NCBI GenBank assembly: GCA_903842755.1
Contig: CAIMNF010000289.1
Coordinates: forward strand, 1 to 6,859
Reading direction: 5' to 3'
Length of the DNA: 6,859 nucleotides
Source of the DNA: Oligoflexia bacterium
GTDB taxonomy: Bacteria; Bdellovibrionota; UBA1018; CAIMNF01
In this document: positions 1-5,311 of the stretch, in pieces
Layout of the letters: each line of letters starts with the position of its first letter
Position numbering within the stretch: position 1 is the stretch's first letter
Made by a program: the position numbers and the translations under genes
The notes under the pieces: generated by a model
The model's database searches: none
Told to the model about the DNA's origin: nothing
What the model saw: the letters and a program-made list of their open reading frames with translations, nothing else

Positions 1-101
1 GAGAAAATGTTGATCCTTATCTTCAAGCCAAAGCTGCGGGCACGATACCTTATGAAATGATGACCAGGGTTGGAGAAAGAGTAGATCGCATTTATGATTG
101 A
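1..101 (+). CDS. alr: Alanine racemase, C-terminal fragment (5' end outside window)
   Basis: An open frame runs from base 3 to a TGA at 99-101 and gives 32 residues, including AGTIPYEMMTRVGERVDRIY. This matches the conserved C-terminus of PLP-dependent alanine racemases, where an A-G-T-(I/V)-x-Y-E-(I/L/M) block is followed shortly by R-V and the end of the protein (E. coli Alr ends AGTVGYELMCALALRVPVVTVD). The enzyme interconverts L- and D-alanine for peptidoglycan in the cytoplasm. Only the end of the C-terminal beta domain is visible, so the catalytic Lys and Tyr cannot be checked. The stop lies inside the next gene (8 bp overlap), suggesting co-transcription and coupling. It was identified from a short segment, but the match is distinctive. 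Confidence 0.8.
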   Translation, partial: ENVDPYLQAKAAGTIPYEMMTRVGERVDRIYD

Positions 102-888
102 ATCGAACAGTGTGCCAACAAATCATGCGGTAATCGAGTTAAGGAATATTCATAAATCATTTCGTCAGGGACGAGATGAAGTCTTAAAAGGTATTTCAAT
201 TCAGTTTCCGAGAGGAAAATTGACTTATATTTTAGGTCCATCGGGTACCGGAAAATCGGTCACATTAAAGCATATTCTTGGGTTAATGAGTCCCGATCAG
301 GGCGAGGTTTGGGTGCTAGGAAAGCGCCTTTCTGAGCTGGGGCACCAAGATCTTACCGATCTTAGGCAAAAGTTCGGAATGGTGTTTCAATATGCGGCGC
401 TCTTTGATGATATGACGATCTTTGAAAATGTGGCCTTTCCCCTGATCGAGCACACGCAGTTGTCAAGTGAGCAAATAAAGACCGAAGTAGAAAAAACGCT
501 AAAGCTTTTAGGTATGGAAGGGCCCTATGATAAGTACCCGAATGAAATATCGGGGGGAATGCGAAAACGCGTTGGAATTGCGCGCGCGGTCATTCGGAAG
601 CCCGAAATTTTATTGTACGACGAACCGACCACAGGTTTGGATCCGATTACTCGACATACGGTGGACGAGCTGATTGAAAAAATCAAAACAGAGTTTTCGT
701 TGACGTCCATTGTGATTAGTCACGACATTCCGTCGGCTTTGCGCTTAGCGGATTACATTGTTTTTTTAGATCAGGGAAAAGTAGCTTTTCAAGGGGATCC
801 TCGATCTTTTTCTGAGAGTAAGCACCCCGGGATTCGGAAGTTTTTAGAAGCGGATATTGTATCCTATGAGGTGTTAAAGAACCGATGA
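94..888 (+). CDS. mlaF: MlaF/Mkl-type ABC transporter ATP-binding protein
   Basis: This 264-aa protein is a single, complete ABC nucleotide-binding domain. Visible motifs are Walker A GPSGTGKS (48-55), Q-loop Gln99 in VFQYAALFDDMTIFENV, signature ISGGMRKRV (152-160), Walker B ILLYDEP (172-178) with D-loop GLDP, and switch His210. The phrases QYAALFDDMT and SGGMRKRVGIARA are typical of the MlaF/Ttg2A/Mkl subfamily, which powers phospholipid or lipid transport between the inner and outer membranes with an MlaE permease and an MCE protein. Neither partner is adjacent here: alr precedes and a GYF_2-like gene follows. The ATG lies inside the alr stop region, with only a distant purine-rich stretch (72-81), so translation probably depends on coupling. 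Membership of the subfamily is firm; the exact substrate is inferred. Confidence 0.92.
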   Translation: MIESNSVPTNHAVIELRNIHKSFRQGRDEVLKGISIQFPRGKLTYILGPSGTGKSVTLKHILGLMSPDQGEVWVLGKRLSELGHQDLTDLRQKFGMVFQYAALFDDMTIFENVAFPLIEHTQLSSEQIKTEVEKTLKLLGMEGPYDKYPNEISGGMRKRVGIARAVIRKPEILLYDEPTTGLDPITRHTVDELIEKIKTEFSLTSIVISHDIPSALRLADYIVFLDQGKVAFQGDPRSFSESKHPGIRKFLEADIVSYEVLKNR

Positions 889-1376
889 TGCACTGGATGG
901 TTAGACAAAATAGTTTTTCTTTTCTTCGTCCGATGAGTGCTTCCGATTTGGTTCGAAAGATCGAGTCAGGAGAGTTAAGTGCCGACGATGAAATTTGTAG
1001 CCACGCGGGCTTTTGGTTCTCGCTTCGCGAAGCCAATGAGGTGAGATCTCAATTAGGGAACGTTAATTTAAGCCTTATTTATGGTCAAAAAAACAAAGGT
1101 GACGACACGCAGACCAGCGCAACGAACGACTTTGGGCCGACGATCGCCATTGAGCAAGAACCGAAAAAAGTGGTTAAAGAAGAGGTTGATTTGAGGGTCG
1201 GCCAAGTTCTCCAGCCGAAAGTCGTTTTACAACAAAAGCCGGTACCGCCTAAAGCTCAAAGTTCTCCAATGCAAGAACCCGTGGAAATTTCTAAAGCAAA
1301 GGCAATTGGTTTTGTTTCAATTCTTTTTTTGGGTTTCTTTTTATCGTTGGCTTACTTTTGGCTGACCGCTCACTAA
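885..1376 (+). CDS. GYF_2-like N-terminal domain protein with C-terminal membrane anchor
   Basis: The 163-aa product starts at the ATG that overlaps the mlaF stop by 4 bp (a second in-frame ATG follows at 888). Residues 4-57 fit the GYF_2/DUF4339 pattern: W-x-V at the start, a central P-x-S-x-x-D-L (16-22), an I-x-x-G-x-L-x-x-D-D-x-I stretch (26-37), then G-F-W-F-S-L (42-47). Residues 65-138 are polar, rich in K, Q, E and P, and look disordered. Residues 140-161 form one hydrophobic helix at the very end, so the protein is probably tail-anchored in the inner membrane with its domain in the cytoplasm. The function is unknown; GYF_2 domains are thought to bind peptides. Coupling to mlaF suggests a shared envelope role but does not prove it. 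Its last 36 bp overlap the opposing dciA gene. Confidence 0.75.
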   Translation: MMHWMVRQNSFSFLRPMSASDLVRKIESGELSADDEICSHAGFWFSLREANEVRSQLGNVNLSLIYGQKNKGDDTQTSATNDFGPTIAIEQEPKKVVKEEVDLRVGQVLQPKVVLQQKPVPPKAQSSPMQEPVEISKAKAIGFVSILFLGFFLSLAYFWLTAH

Positions 1377-1661
1377 AAAAATGTCTTCAACGACGTGCTG
1401 ATCGGACAAAAGTTCCCGCAATTTATCGTTCATTCGTTTGATGGCAAGCATTTTATTCGAATGGAGTTCTTGTTTCCATACGGGATGATCGACTTCGACC
1501 CAGAGCGTTTTCCCTTTGAGTTTGATTGCGCGCGTATGTTTGCCGAGTGCTTCTCCAACAGCAAGCGGCCAGATCTCTAAAATTTGGGCTTCTTCAACCC
1601 CTTTTTTAAGAGTGGTGTGTGCTTTGATGATGCGAGCTAACACTTGATTGAGGGTTTCCAT
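1341..1661 (-). CDS. dciA: DciA-family (DUF721) replicative helicase loader
   Basis: The 106-aa protein has the classic DUF721 layout. An N-terminal helix is followed by ILEIWPLAVGEALGKHTRAI (28-47), then L-K-G-K-T-L-W-V-E-V (48-57), D-H-P-V-W-K-Q-E-L (58-66) and a K-rich C-terminal helix with the (K/N)-K-M-L-A-I-K-R-M-N pattern. Key positions W31, G36, H42, W62 and L66 are present. DciA proteins load the DnaB helicase in bacteria that lack DnaC/DnaI; they act in the cytoplasm at the replication origin. The length fits compact single-domain members. The start has a good Shine-Dalgarno, AGAAAGG (1667-1673 on this strand), 5 nt upstream. The gene is divergent from lptE across a gap of only 52 bp, and its 3' end overlaps the GYF_2-like gene tail to tail. 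Confidence 0.85.
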   Translation of the reverse strand: METLNQVLARIIKAHTTLKKGVEEAQILEIWPLAVGEALGKHTRAIKLKGKTLWVEVDHPVWKQELHSNKMLAIKRMNDKLRELLSDQHVVEDIFLVSGQPKVSQR

Positions 1662-1675
1662 TGCGGCCTTTCTCT

Positions 1676-1704
1676 ATCTTGCTTAACGGACGGAAGTTTG
1701 TCAA
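1676..1704 (-). promoter_or_regulatory. Possible promoter for dciA
   Basis: On the minus strand a perfect TTGACA (1699-1704) is followed, after a 17-nt spacer, by CAAGAT (1676-1681), which matches only 3 of 6 positions of a TATAAT box. The -35 and the spacing are good and the -10 is weak. The -10 lies within 15 bp of the dciA start and touches the leader that carries its Shine-Dalgarno, so a transcript from here would have almost no 5' leader. The call is tentative. Confidence 0.3.
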
Positions 1705-1713
1705 AGTCGAACC

Positions 1714-2301
1714 ATGATGAGAGGCTTTAGTCAGGGGATGTTCATTTTTTTTGCATTGGGGATGGTGACTTGCTGCGGGTATAACCTGAGAGGGCAGCAG
1801 CGATCGTTCTTTGAGTCCAAGCAGATTCGTACCCTTTATGTGGCGCCCGTTAAAAATGATTCCTTTAAAGCGGGTATTGAAATCACGGTCTACAATGCCC
1901 TTCGTAAAAAATTTGCTCAATGGGGATACGTAAAGATTGTCGATTCAACCGAGCAATCCGACGCCCAGCTGCTGGCCACAGTGATTTCTGCAACAGTCGA
2001 TCCTGCCGGAATTACGCTTGCGAACCAGTTGGCTGGTGGTGTGGTTACCCCGAACAATGTTGAAATTGCTTCCAGTTACAACGCCACGTTAAAGGTAAAA
2101 ATTGAGCTCAGAGGAAAAGGCGGTGCAACTTTTTGGTCGAATATCATGTCGGCTTCGCAAGGATATCAAGCGGCGACCTATACGGGTTCGTTGGGCGCCA
2201 CTTCGGCATTGATTAACGAAAGTCAATTTGATGATGCCTTGGTTAAAATGGCTTCTTCAATTGTTTTTGATGCCGAAGAGTCGATGAATACTGGCTTTTA
2301 G
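1714..2301 (+). CDS. lptE: LptE-type LPS-assembly lipoprotein
   Basis: The 195-aa product begins with a short lipoprotein signal peptide (R3, hydrophobic 9-19) leading to Cys20-Cys21 and then G-Y-N-L-R-G. This corresponds to the C-G-Y-x-L-R-G immediately after the lipidated Cys of LptE/RlpB proteins. The family pattern continues with I-R-T-L-Y-V-A-P-V-K-N-D-S (38-50), then G-I-E-I-T-V-Y-N-A-L (54-63), and an Ala-Asp-like A-Q-L-L-A-T-V segment near 90. LptE sits as a plug inside the outer-membrane LptD barrel and helps place LPS on the cell surface. By alignment Cys21 should be lipidated, but the residue before it is Cys rather than the usual Gly, Ala or Ser. No clear Shine-Dalgarno precedes the ATG. 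It is divergent from dciA and convergent, with a 4 bp overlap, with the next gene. Confidence 0.85.
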   Translation: MMRGFSQGMFIFFALGMVTCCGYNLRGQQRSFFESKQIRTLYVAPVKNDSFKAGIEITVYNALRKKFAQWGYVKIVDSTEQSDAQLLATVISATVDPAGITLANQLAGGVVTPNNVEIASSYNATLKVKIELRGKGGATFWSNIMSASQGYQAATYTGSLGATSALINESQFDDALVKMASSIVFDAEESMNTGF

Positions 2302-2639
2302 TTTGAAGTGGGCCATGTATAACCAGGGCAATTGTCTGAAAAATAATTTTGTCTCAGGCTAGTTGCGCAGACCACACCTGTTCTCGGGTCTAAATTCGCT
2401 CGATCATTGGTCAAAGTGATGCATAAAGCGTCTCGGCTTCCAACAGAATGCGCAGGGGGAGTGATGCAGCCCGCGCTTTGATCCACAAACTGCGGGTAAG
2501 TATAAGGTTGAATGAGGCCCGAATTGTTATTGATATCGCCACAGTTGGCCAGTCCTACTGCACTTGCGATCAGGAATAAATTTTTTGCAGCAGTTTTTGC
2601 ACTAGCAGTTTTTGCACTAATAGATCGATTGAAAATCAT
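2298..2639 (-). CDS. Small putative lipoprotein, unknown function
   Basis: The 113-aa product matches no family I recognise. It has a basic n-region, a hydrophobic segment (L21 to L30) and a lipobox-like G-L-A-N-C ending at Cys33, so it is probably a lipoprotein of about 81 mature residues. The Asn just before the Cys is not a preferred lipobox residue. The mature part is rich in N, P, T and D and holds four further Cys (58, 73, 91, 104), which could form two disulfides in the periplasm or at the surface. The n-region contains SAKTASAKTA, the product of a perfect 15-bp tandem duplication. The start has a strong Shine-Dalgarno, AAGGGGGG (2645-2652), 5 nt away. It meets lptE tail to tail. A signal peptide, a good RBS and low but plausible coding content support it as real. 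Confidence 0.72.
   Translation of the reverse strand: MIFNRSISAKTASAKTAAKNLFLIASAVGLANCGDINNNSGLIQPYTYPQFVDQSAGCITPPAHSVGSRDALCITLTNDRANLDPRTGVVCATSLRQNYFSDNCPGYTWPTSN
2590..2619 (-). repeat. Perfect 15-bp tandem duplication inside the lipoprotein signal peptide
   Basis: The unit GCAGTTTTTGCACTA (+ strand) occurs at 2590-2604 and again, without gap or mismatch, at 2605-2619. Because 15 is a multiple of 3 it keeps the frame and encodes the five residues S-A-K-T-A twice (residues 8-12 and 13-17). A partial further copy may be visible just before it at 2587-2589. The pattern is typical of a recent slippage event and could vary in copy number between strains. Confidence 0.95.
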
Positions 2640-2641
2640 CA

Positions 2642-2665
2642 GAACCCCCCTTGAGCCGAGGGTTC
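2642..2665 (-). promoter_or_regulatory. Inverted repeat able to pair with the lipoprotein Shine-Dalgarno
   Basis: GAACCC (2642-2647) and GGGTTC (2660-2665) are perfect 6-bp inverted arms separated by 12 nt. On the minus strand the downstream arm contains part of the G-run that serves as the Shine-Dalgarno (2645-2652). In RNA, the hairpin, or a shifted version pairing CCCU with AGGG, would hide the ribosome site. Alternatively it is a DNA operator, because a transcript from the candidate -10 just upstream might start within the repeat. Confidence 0.35.
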
Positions 2666-2666
2666 G

Positions 2667-2695
2667 TAACTAAAATACTTTTCTCGCCGTGTCAA
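2667..2695 (-). promoter_or_regulatory. Possible promoter for the small lipoprotein gene
   Basis: On the minus strand TTGACA (2690-2695) is a consensus -35. Candidate -10 boxes are TTTAGT (2669-2674, spacer 15, 4 of 6 matches) or TAGTTA (2667-2672, spacer 17, poor match). The -35 is half of the inverted repeat at 2691-2709. The position, about 30 to 55 bp upstream of the ATG, is sensible. The -10 is not convincing. Confidence 0.35.
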
Positions 2696-2709
2696 TGAAA
2701 AAAATTGAC
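2691..2709. repeat. Inverted repeat GTCAAT-N7-ATTGAC in the divergent intergenic region
   Basis: Perfect 6-bp arms at 2691-2696 and 2704-2709 flank an A-rich 7-nt spacer. Each arm overlaps a -35-like hexamer pointing outward: TTGACA on the minus strand (2690-2695) and TTGACG on the plus strand (2705-2710). The symmetry is therefore either two back-to-back divergent promoters or a 19-bp operator for a dimeric regulator acting on the lipoprotein gene and on queC. No good -10 is seen on the plus side. Confidence 0.4.
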
Positions 2710-2730
2710 GCCTTGGTGATCGTTAAAGCT

Positions 2731-2744
2731 GGAAAGGAAAAGAG
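2731..2744 (+). promoter_or_regulatory. Purine-rich ribosome-binding candidate that bears on the queC start
   Basis: The stretch GGAAAGGAAAAGAG lies 6 to 10 nt before an in-frame TTG at 2751, which would be a well-placed Shine-Dalgarno for a 13-residue longer QueC. The family-consistent ATG at 2790 instead has AAGGGG (2783-2788) just 1 nt upstream, too close for normal use. The start is therefore unresolved between family length (ATG 2790) and ribosome-site spacing (TTG 2751). Confidence 0.4.
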
Positions 2745-2760
2745 TTTTTTTTGTTTTTTA

Positions 2761-2780
2761 GTTCAACTTTTTGGTTCAAC
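2761..2780 (+). repeat. Short direct repeats GTTCAAC upstream of queC
   Basis: GTTCAAC occurs at 2761-2767 and 2774-2780, with a 13-bp period, in the T-rich leader just before the queC ATG. It may be chance, a site for a regulator, or coding if the TTG start at 2751 is used. It does not match a preQ1 riboswitch that I can recognise. Confidence 0.4.
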
Positions 2781-2789
2781 ATAAGGGGC

Positions 2790-3455
2790 ATGTCACGTCG
2801 CCGTTCTCTTATTTTGCTTTCTGGAGGCTTAGATAGCAGCGCCAATTTGGCTTTTGCAGATCATTTTGATGAGCCTGTTTTAGCCTTAACGGTCGATTAC
2901 GGACAAAAGGCAGCAATGGCAGAGGTGAAGGCCGCTGCAAAGTTCGCAAGGTATTACAATGTCGCTCACCGCGTTTTAGACCTCAAGTGGTTAGGGGCGC
3001 TCGGGGGAAATGCGTTAACCGCGACTGGGCTAGAAATACCGGAAGTTTCCACCCAGCAACTAGACGATCTTAAAACGACTCAATCTTCGGCAAAGCAAGT
3101 TTGGGTGCCGAATCGGAATGGAGTGCTGATTAACGCTGCTGCGGCGATTGCAGAAAGTATGAATGCTCAAGCGGTGGTCGTAGGTTTTAATCAGGAAGAA
3201 GCCGCTACGTTTCCCGATAATTCTTCGCAGTTCTTAGGGGTCGCTTCCTTGAGTTTACGGTATTCAACGGCGACCGGGGTAAAGGTTGCTTGCTACACCG
3301 ACATGATGGTAAAAAAGCAAATTGTCCAAGCGCTTAGAAATTTGCCAAAGCCGTTTCCGTTTGAGGATGTATGGAGTTGTTATTCGAATGGTGAGCAGCC
3401 GTGTAAAAAATGTGAGTCTTGTAAAAGGCTCGAGCGCGCACTTGCTGCAGATTAA
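2790..3455 (+). CDS. queC: 7-cyano-7-deazaguanine (preQ0) synthase QueC
   Basis: From ATG 2790 the product is 221 aa, close to the usual 220 to 235. QueC uses ATP and ammonia to turn 7-carboxy-7-deazaguanine into preQ0, on the pathway to queuosine in tRNA. Visible features are the N-terminal PP-loop LLSGGLDSS (9-17), V-D-Y-G-Q (35-39), V-P-N-R-N-G (106-111), V-G-F-N-Q-E-E (131-137) with F-P-D-N, and the zinc site C197, C205, C208, C211 in S-C-Y-S-N-G-E-Q-P-C-K-K-C-E-S-C. F-P-D-N replaces the more common Y-P-D-C. The ATG was chosen because it gives the standard N-terminus (a few basic residues, then the strand to the PP-loop). No other queuosine gene is nearby. A 28-bp gap leads to hisC, so co-transcription is likely. 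Confidence 0.93.
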   Translation: MSRRRSLILLSGGLDSSANLAFADHFDEPVLALTVDYGQKAAMAEVKAAAKFARYYNVAHRVLDLKWLGALGGNALTATGLEIPEVSTQQLDDLKTTQSSAKQVWVPNRNGVLINAAAAIAESMNAQAVVVGFNQEEAATFPDNSSQFLGVASLSLRYSTATGVKVACYTDMMVKKQIVQALRNLPKPFPFEDVWSCYSNGEQPCKKCESCKRLERALAAD

Positions 3456-3483
3456 TTGAGGTTGGTTTTTAAGGAATCATTTT

Positions 3484-4617
3484 ATGGCCAGTATTCAAGT
3501 TTCTCGTTATATCGAAGAGTTAAAGCCTTATATTGCAGGGAAGCCCATTGAAGAGACCCAGCGCGAATACGGCGTAAAGCGAGTCGTTAAACTTGCGTCG
3601 AATGAAAATCCACTAGGGCCGAGTCCCAAAGCCGTCACAGCGATGAAAAAAGCCATGAAGGATTTGCATTTCTATCCGGATGCAAGTGGGTTTCATCTCC
3701 GCCAATCTCTGGCCAAGCTCAACCATGTTTTGTTTGAAGAAGTTGTGCTGGGCTGTGGATCGAATGAAATCATCGAATTGCTCCTGCGAACATTGTGTGT
3801 TCCCGGTGACCAAATGGTTTCGAGTAAAGGAGTGTTCGCCGCGTATCCGATTTCGGCCCGAATCCAGGGCGTAGAGACGATTTTTACGGAAATGACCGAG
3901 GATTACCGATTTGACCTTCAAGCCATGCTTGAGCAAGTAAAGAAAAATGATCGAGTCAAAATGGTCGCCATCCCCAATCCGAACAATCCCACAGGCACCT
4001 ATGTTTCAGAAGCGGAACTTGAGCTGTTTTTAAGCGAAGTTCAAAAAGTCCGCGGAGGAAGTGTTCATGTGATGTTGGATTATGCGTATTGGGAATATGT
4101 CACCGCGTCCGATTTGCCTGACCCAGTAGCACTTTATCAAAAATATTCAAACGTTTCTGTACTTAGAACTTTTTCAAAGGTTTATGGTTTGGGCGGATTG
4201 AGGGTTGGGTATGGGTTGATCCACCCAGAGGTTACCAAGTACGTTCAAAAAGTCCGGATGCCTTTCAATGTTTCTTCGCTGGGATTAATTGGCGCTCAAG
4301 CGGCGCTTCAGGACCGCGAATTTGTCAGAAAGACGCTGAAAGCGAATCGGAGTGGCATGAAGATCATGGCAAAGGCTTATGACAAAATAGGAATTCCGTA
4401 TTTACCTTCAGAAGGAAATTTTTATTTGATTAATACCCAAAAGGGTTTAGGACTTTCTGGTGCCGAGGCCTTTGAAAAGTCCCTTCGCTTAGGCATGATT
4501 TTTAGACCGGTTACGAATTATGGAATGCCGGATTGGCTCCGCGTGACGGTCGGCACAGAATCCCAAAATCAAATGGCCATTAAGGTCTTACAGAAAATAT
4601 ATGAACGAAAAATCTAG
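3484..4617 (+). CDS. hisC: Histidinol-phosphate/aromatic aminotransferase (class I/II, PLP)
   Basis: The complete 377-aa fold-type I aminotransferase is close to the HisC family size (350 to 380). Motifs run in order: KLASNENPLGPSPKA (36-50), G-S-N-E-I-I (92-97), P-N-P-N-N-P-T-G (164-171), D-Y-A-Y (199-202) contacting the PLP ring, R-T-F-S-K (228-232) with Lys232 as the Schiff-base residue, G-L-G-G-L-R-V-G-Y (235-243), and R353 in L-R-V-T-V-G for the substrate carboxylate. Family members transaminate histidinol phosphate, phenylalanine or tyrosine keto acids, and sequence alone does not separate these reliably. No other his gene is here. The gene directly precedes cmk, as in the pheA-hisC-tyrA-aroA-cmk order of many proteobacteria, which favours an aromatic role by inference. 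AAGGA at 3471-3475, 8 nt upstream, supports the ATG. Its end overlaps cmk by 17 bp. Confidence 0.93.
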   Translation: MASIQVSRYIEELKPYIAGKPIEETQREYGVKRVVKLASNENPLGPSPKAVTAMKKAMKDLHFYPDASGFHLRQSLAKLNHVLFEEVVLGCGSNEIIELLLRTLCVPGDQMVSSKGVFAAYPISARIQGVETIFTEMTEDYRFDLQAMLEQVKKNDRVKMVAIPNPNNPTGTYVSEAELELFLSEVQKVRGGSVHVMLDYAYWEYVTASDLPDPVALYQKYSNVSVLRTFSKVYGLGGLRVGYGLIHPEVTKYVQKVRMPFNVSSLGLIGAQAALQDREFVRKTLKANRSGMKIMAKAYDKIGIPYLPSEGNFYLINTQKGLGLSGAEAFEKSLRLGMIFRPVTNYGMPDWLRVTVGTESQNQMAIKVLQKIYERKI

Positions 4618-5311
4618 CGGGTCTTTTATTGTAGCGGTGGATGGTCCGGCGGGTACCGGGAAAAGCAGCGCAACTAAACGGATCGCCGATTTGCTTGGGC
4701 TGATTCACGTCGATACGGGGGCACTTTACCGGGGAGTGGCCTATTTATGCATTGAAGCGGGCTTTGATTTAAATTTTGATGAGTCTGACCACGGAGCCAT
4801 TACCAAAATTGCCCAGAAAGCTCAATTAGAATTTCGCCGAATGAAAAATAGAAATCCCGCGAATCGACTTTTTGTGAATGGCAAAGATGTCACCACTCAA
4901 ATTCGTTCGCCAGAGCTAAGTCTGATGGCCTCAAAAGTATCAGCTATTCCCGAGGTCAGAGGAGCGCTGAAAGAGTTGCAGCGCACTTTGGGGGCAAGCG
5001 CACCCTCCATCTTAGAAGGGCGAGATATAGGTACGGTAATTTTTCCGCAAGCGAACTTGAAGTTTTTTTTAACCGCAAGCATCGACGAGCGCGCAAAAAG
5101 GCGTCTTTCGGAAATTGAAGCGCAGGGCGGTGATTCATTGTCGTTTGAGGAAATGCGCGAACAAATTAGGATTCGCGACGAAGGCGATATGAATCGAGCC
5201 ATTGCACCGTTAAAAAAGGCGGAGGATGCAATTGAGATTGATACGACCCTGTTTACCTTAGACCAAGTTGTTGAAAAAATGGCTGCGCTCATTCAAGAAA
5301 AACGAAGATGA
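4601..5311 (+). CDS. cmk: Cytidylate kinase
   Basis: The 236-aa enzyme (family about 220 to 235) phosphorylates CMP and dCMP with ATP in the cytoplasm. The P-loop is VDGPAGTGKSS (13-23), followed by H-V-D-T-G-A-L-Y-R-G-V-A (36-47), I-R-S-P-E (101-105) with the S/V-S-A-I-P-E-V-R block (113-120), L-E-G-R-D-I-G-T-V-I-F-P (138-149), the lid F-L-T-A-S-I-D-E-R-A-K-R-R (156-168) and R-D-E-G-D-M-N-R-A-I-A-P-L (192-204). All are standard for Cmk. It starts inside the end of hisC (17-bp overlap) and its stop overlaps the next start by 4 bp, so translation is coupled on both sides. In many bacteria rpsA follows cmk; here an LPS glycosyltransferase follows, which links CMP supply to core assembly by context only (CMP is released from CMP-Kdo). 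Confidence 0.95.
   Translation: MNEKSSGSFIVAVDGPAGTGKSSATKRIADLLGLIHVDTGALYRGVAYLCIEAGFDLNFDESDHGAITKIAQKAQLEFRRMKNRNPANRLFVNGKDVTTQIRSPELSLMASKVSAIPEVRGALKELQRTLGASAPSILEGRDIGTVIFPQANLKFFLTASIDERAKRRLSEIEAQGGDSLSFEEMREQIRIRDEGDMNRAIAPLKKAEDAIEIDTTLFTLDQVVEKMAALIQEKRR

Noticed and set aside
716..1036. Minus-strand open frame across the mlaF/GYF_2 junction
   Set aside because: It is antisense to two well-supported genes, and its translation has no recognisable motif.
1606..1920. Minus-strand open frame overlapping the dciA start and lptE
   Set aside because: It lies opposite the conserved LptE coding sequence and resembles no family; the DciA and LptE frames explain the region.
2705..2733. 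Sigma-70 promoter for queC from TTGACG
   Set aside because: At 16 to 18 nt spacing the downstream hexamers (for example GCTGGA) do not resemble a -10 box.
2741..2760. Rho-independent terminator suggested by the T-runs
   Set aside because: No GC-rich hairpin precedes the T-runs on the plus strand, and no plus-strand gene ends nearby.
2744..2789. preQ1 riboswitch upstream of queC
   Set aside because: The T-rich leader lacks the stem and the A-rich tail pairing pattern of preQ1-I, and I could not fit preQ1-II; only short direct repeats are present.
4897..5292. Long (131-codon) minus-strand open frame inside cmk
   Set aside because: It is a shadow of cmk, whose motifs are complete; the Ser-rich translation is typical of an antisense frame.
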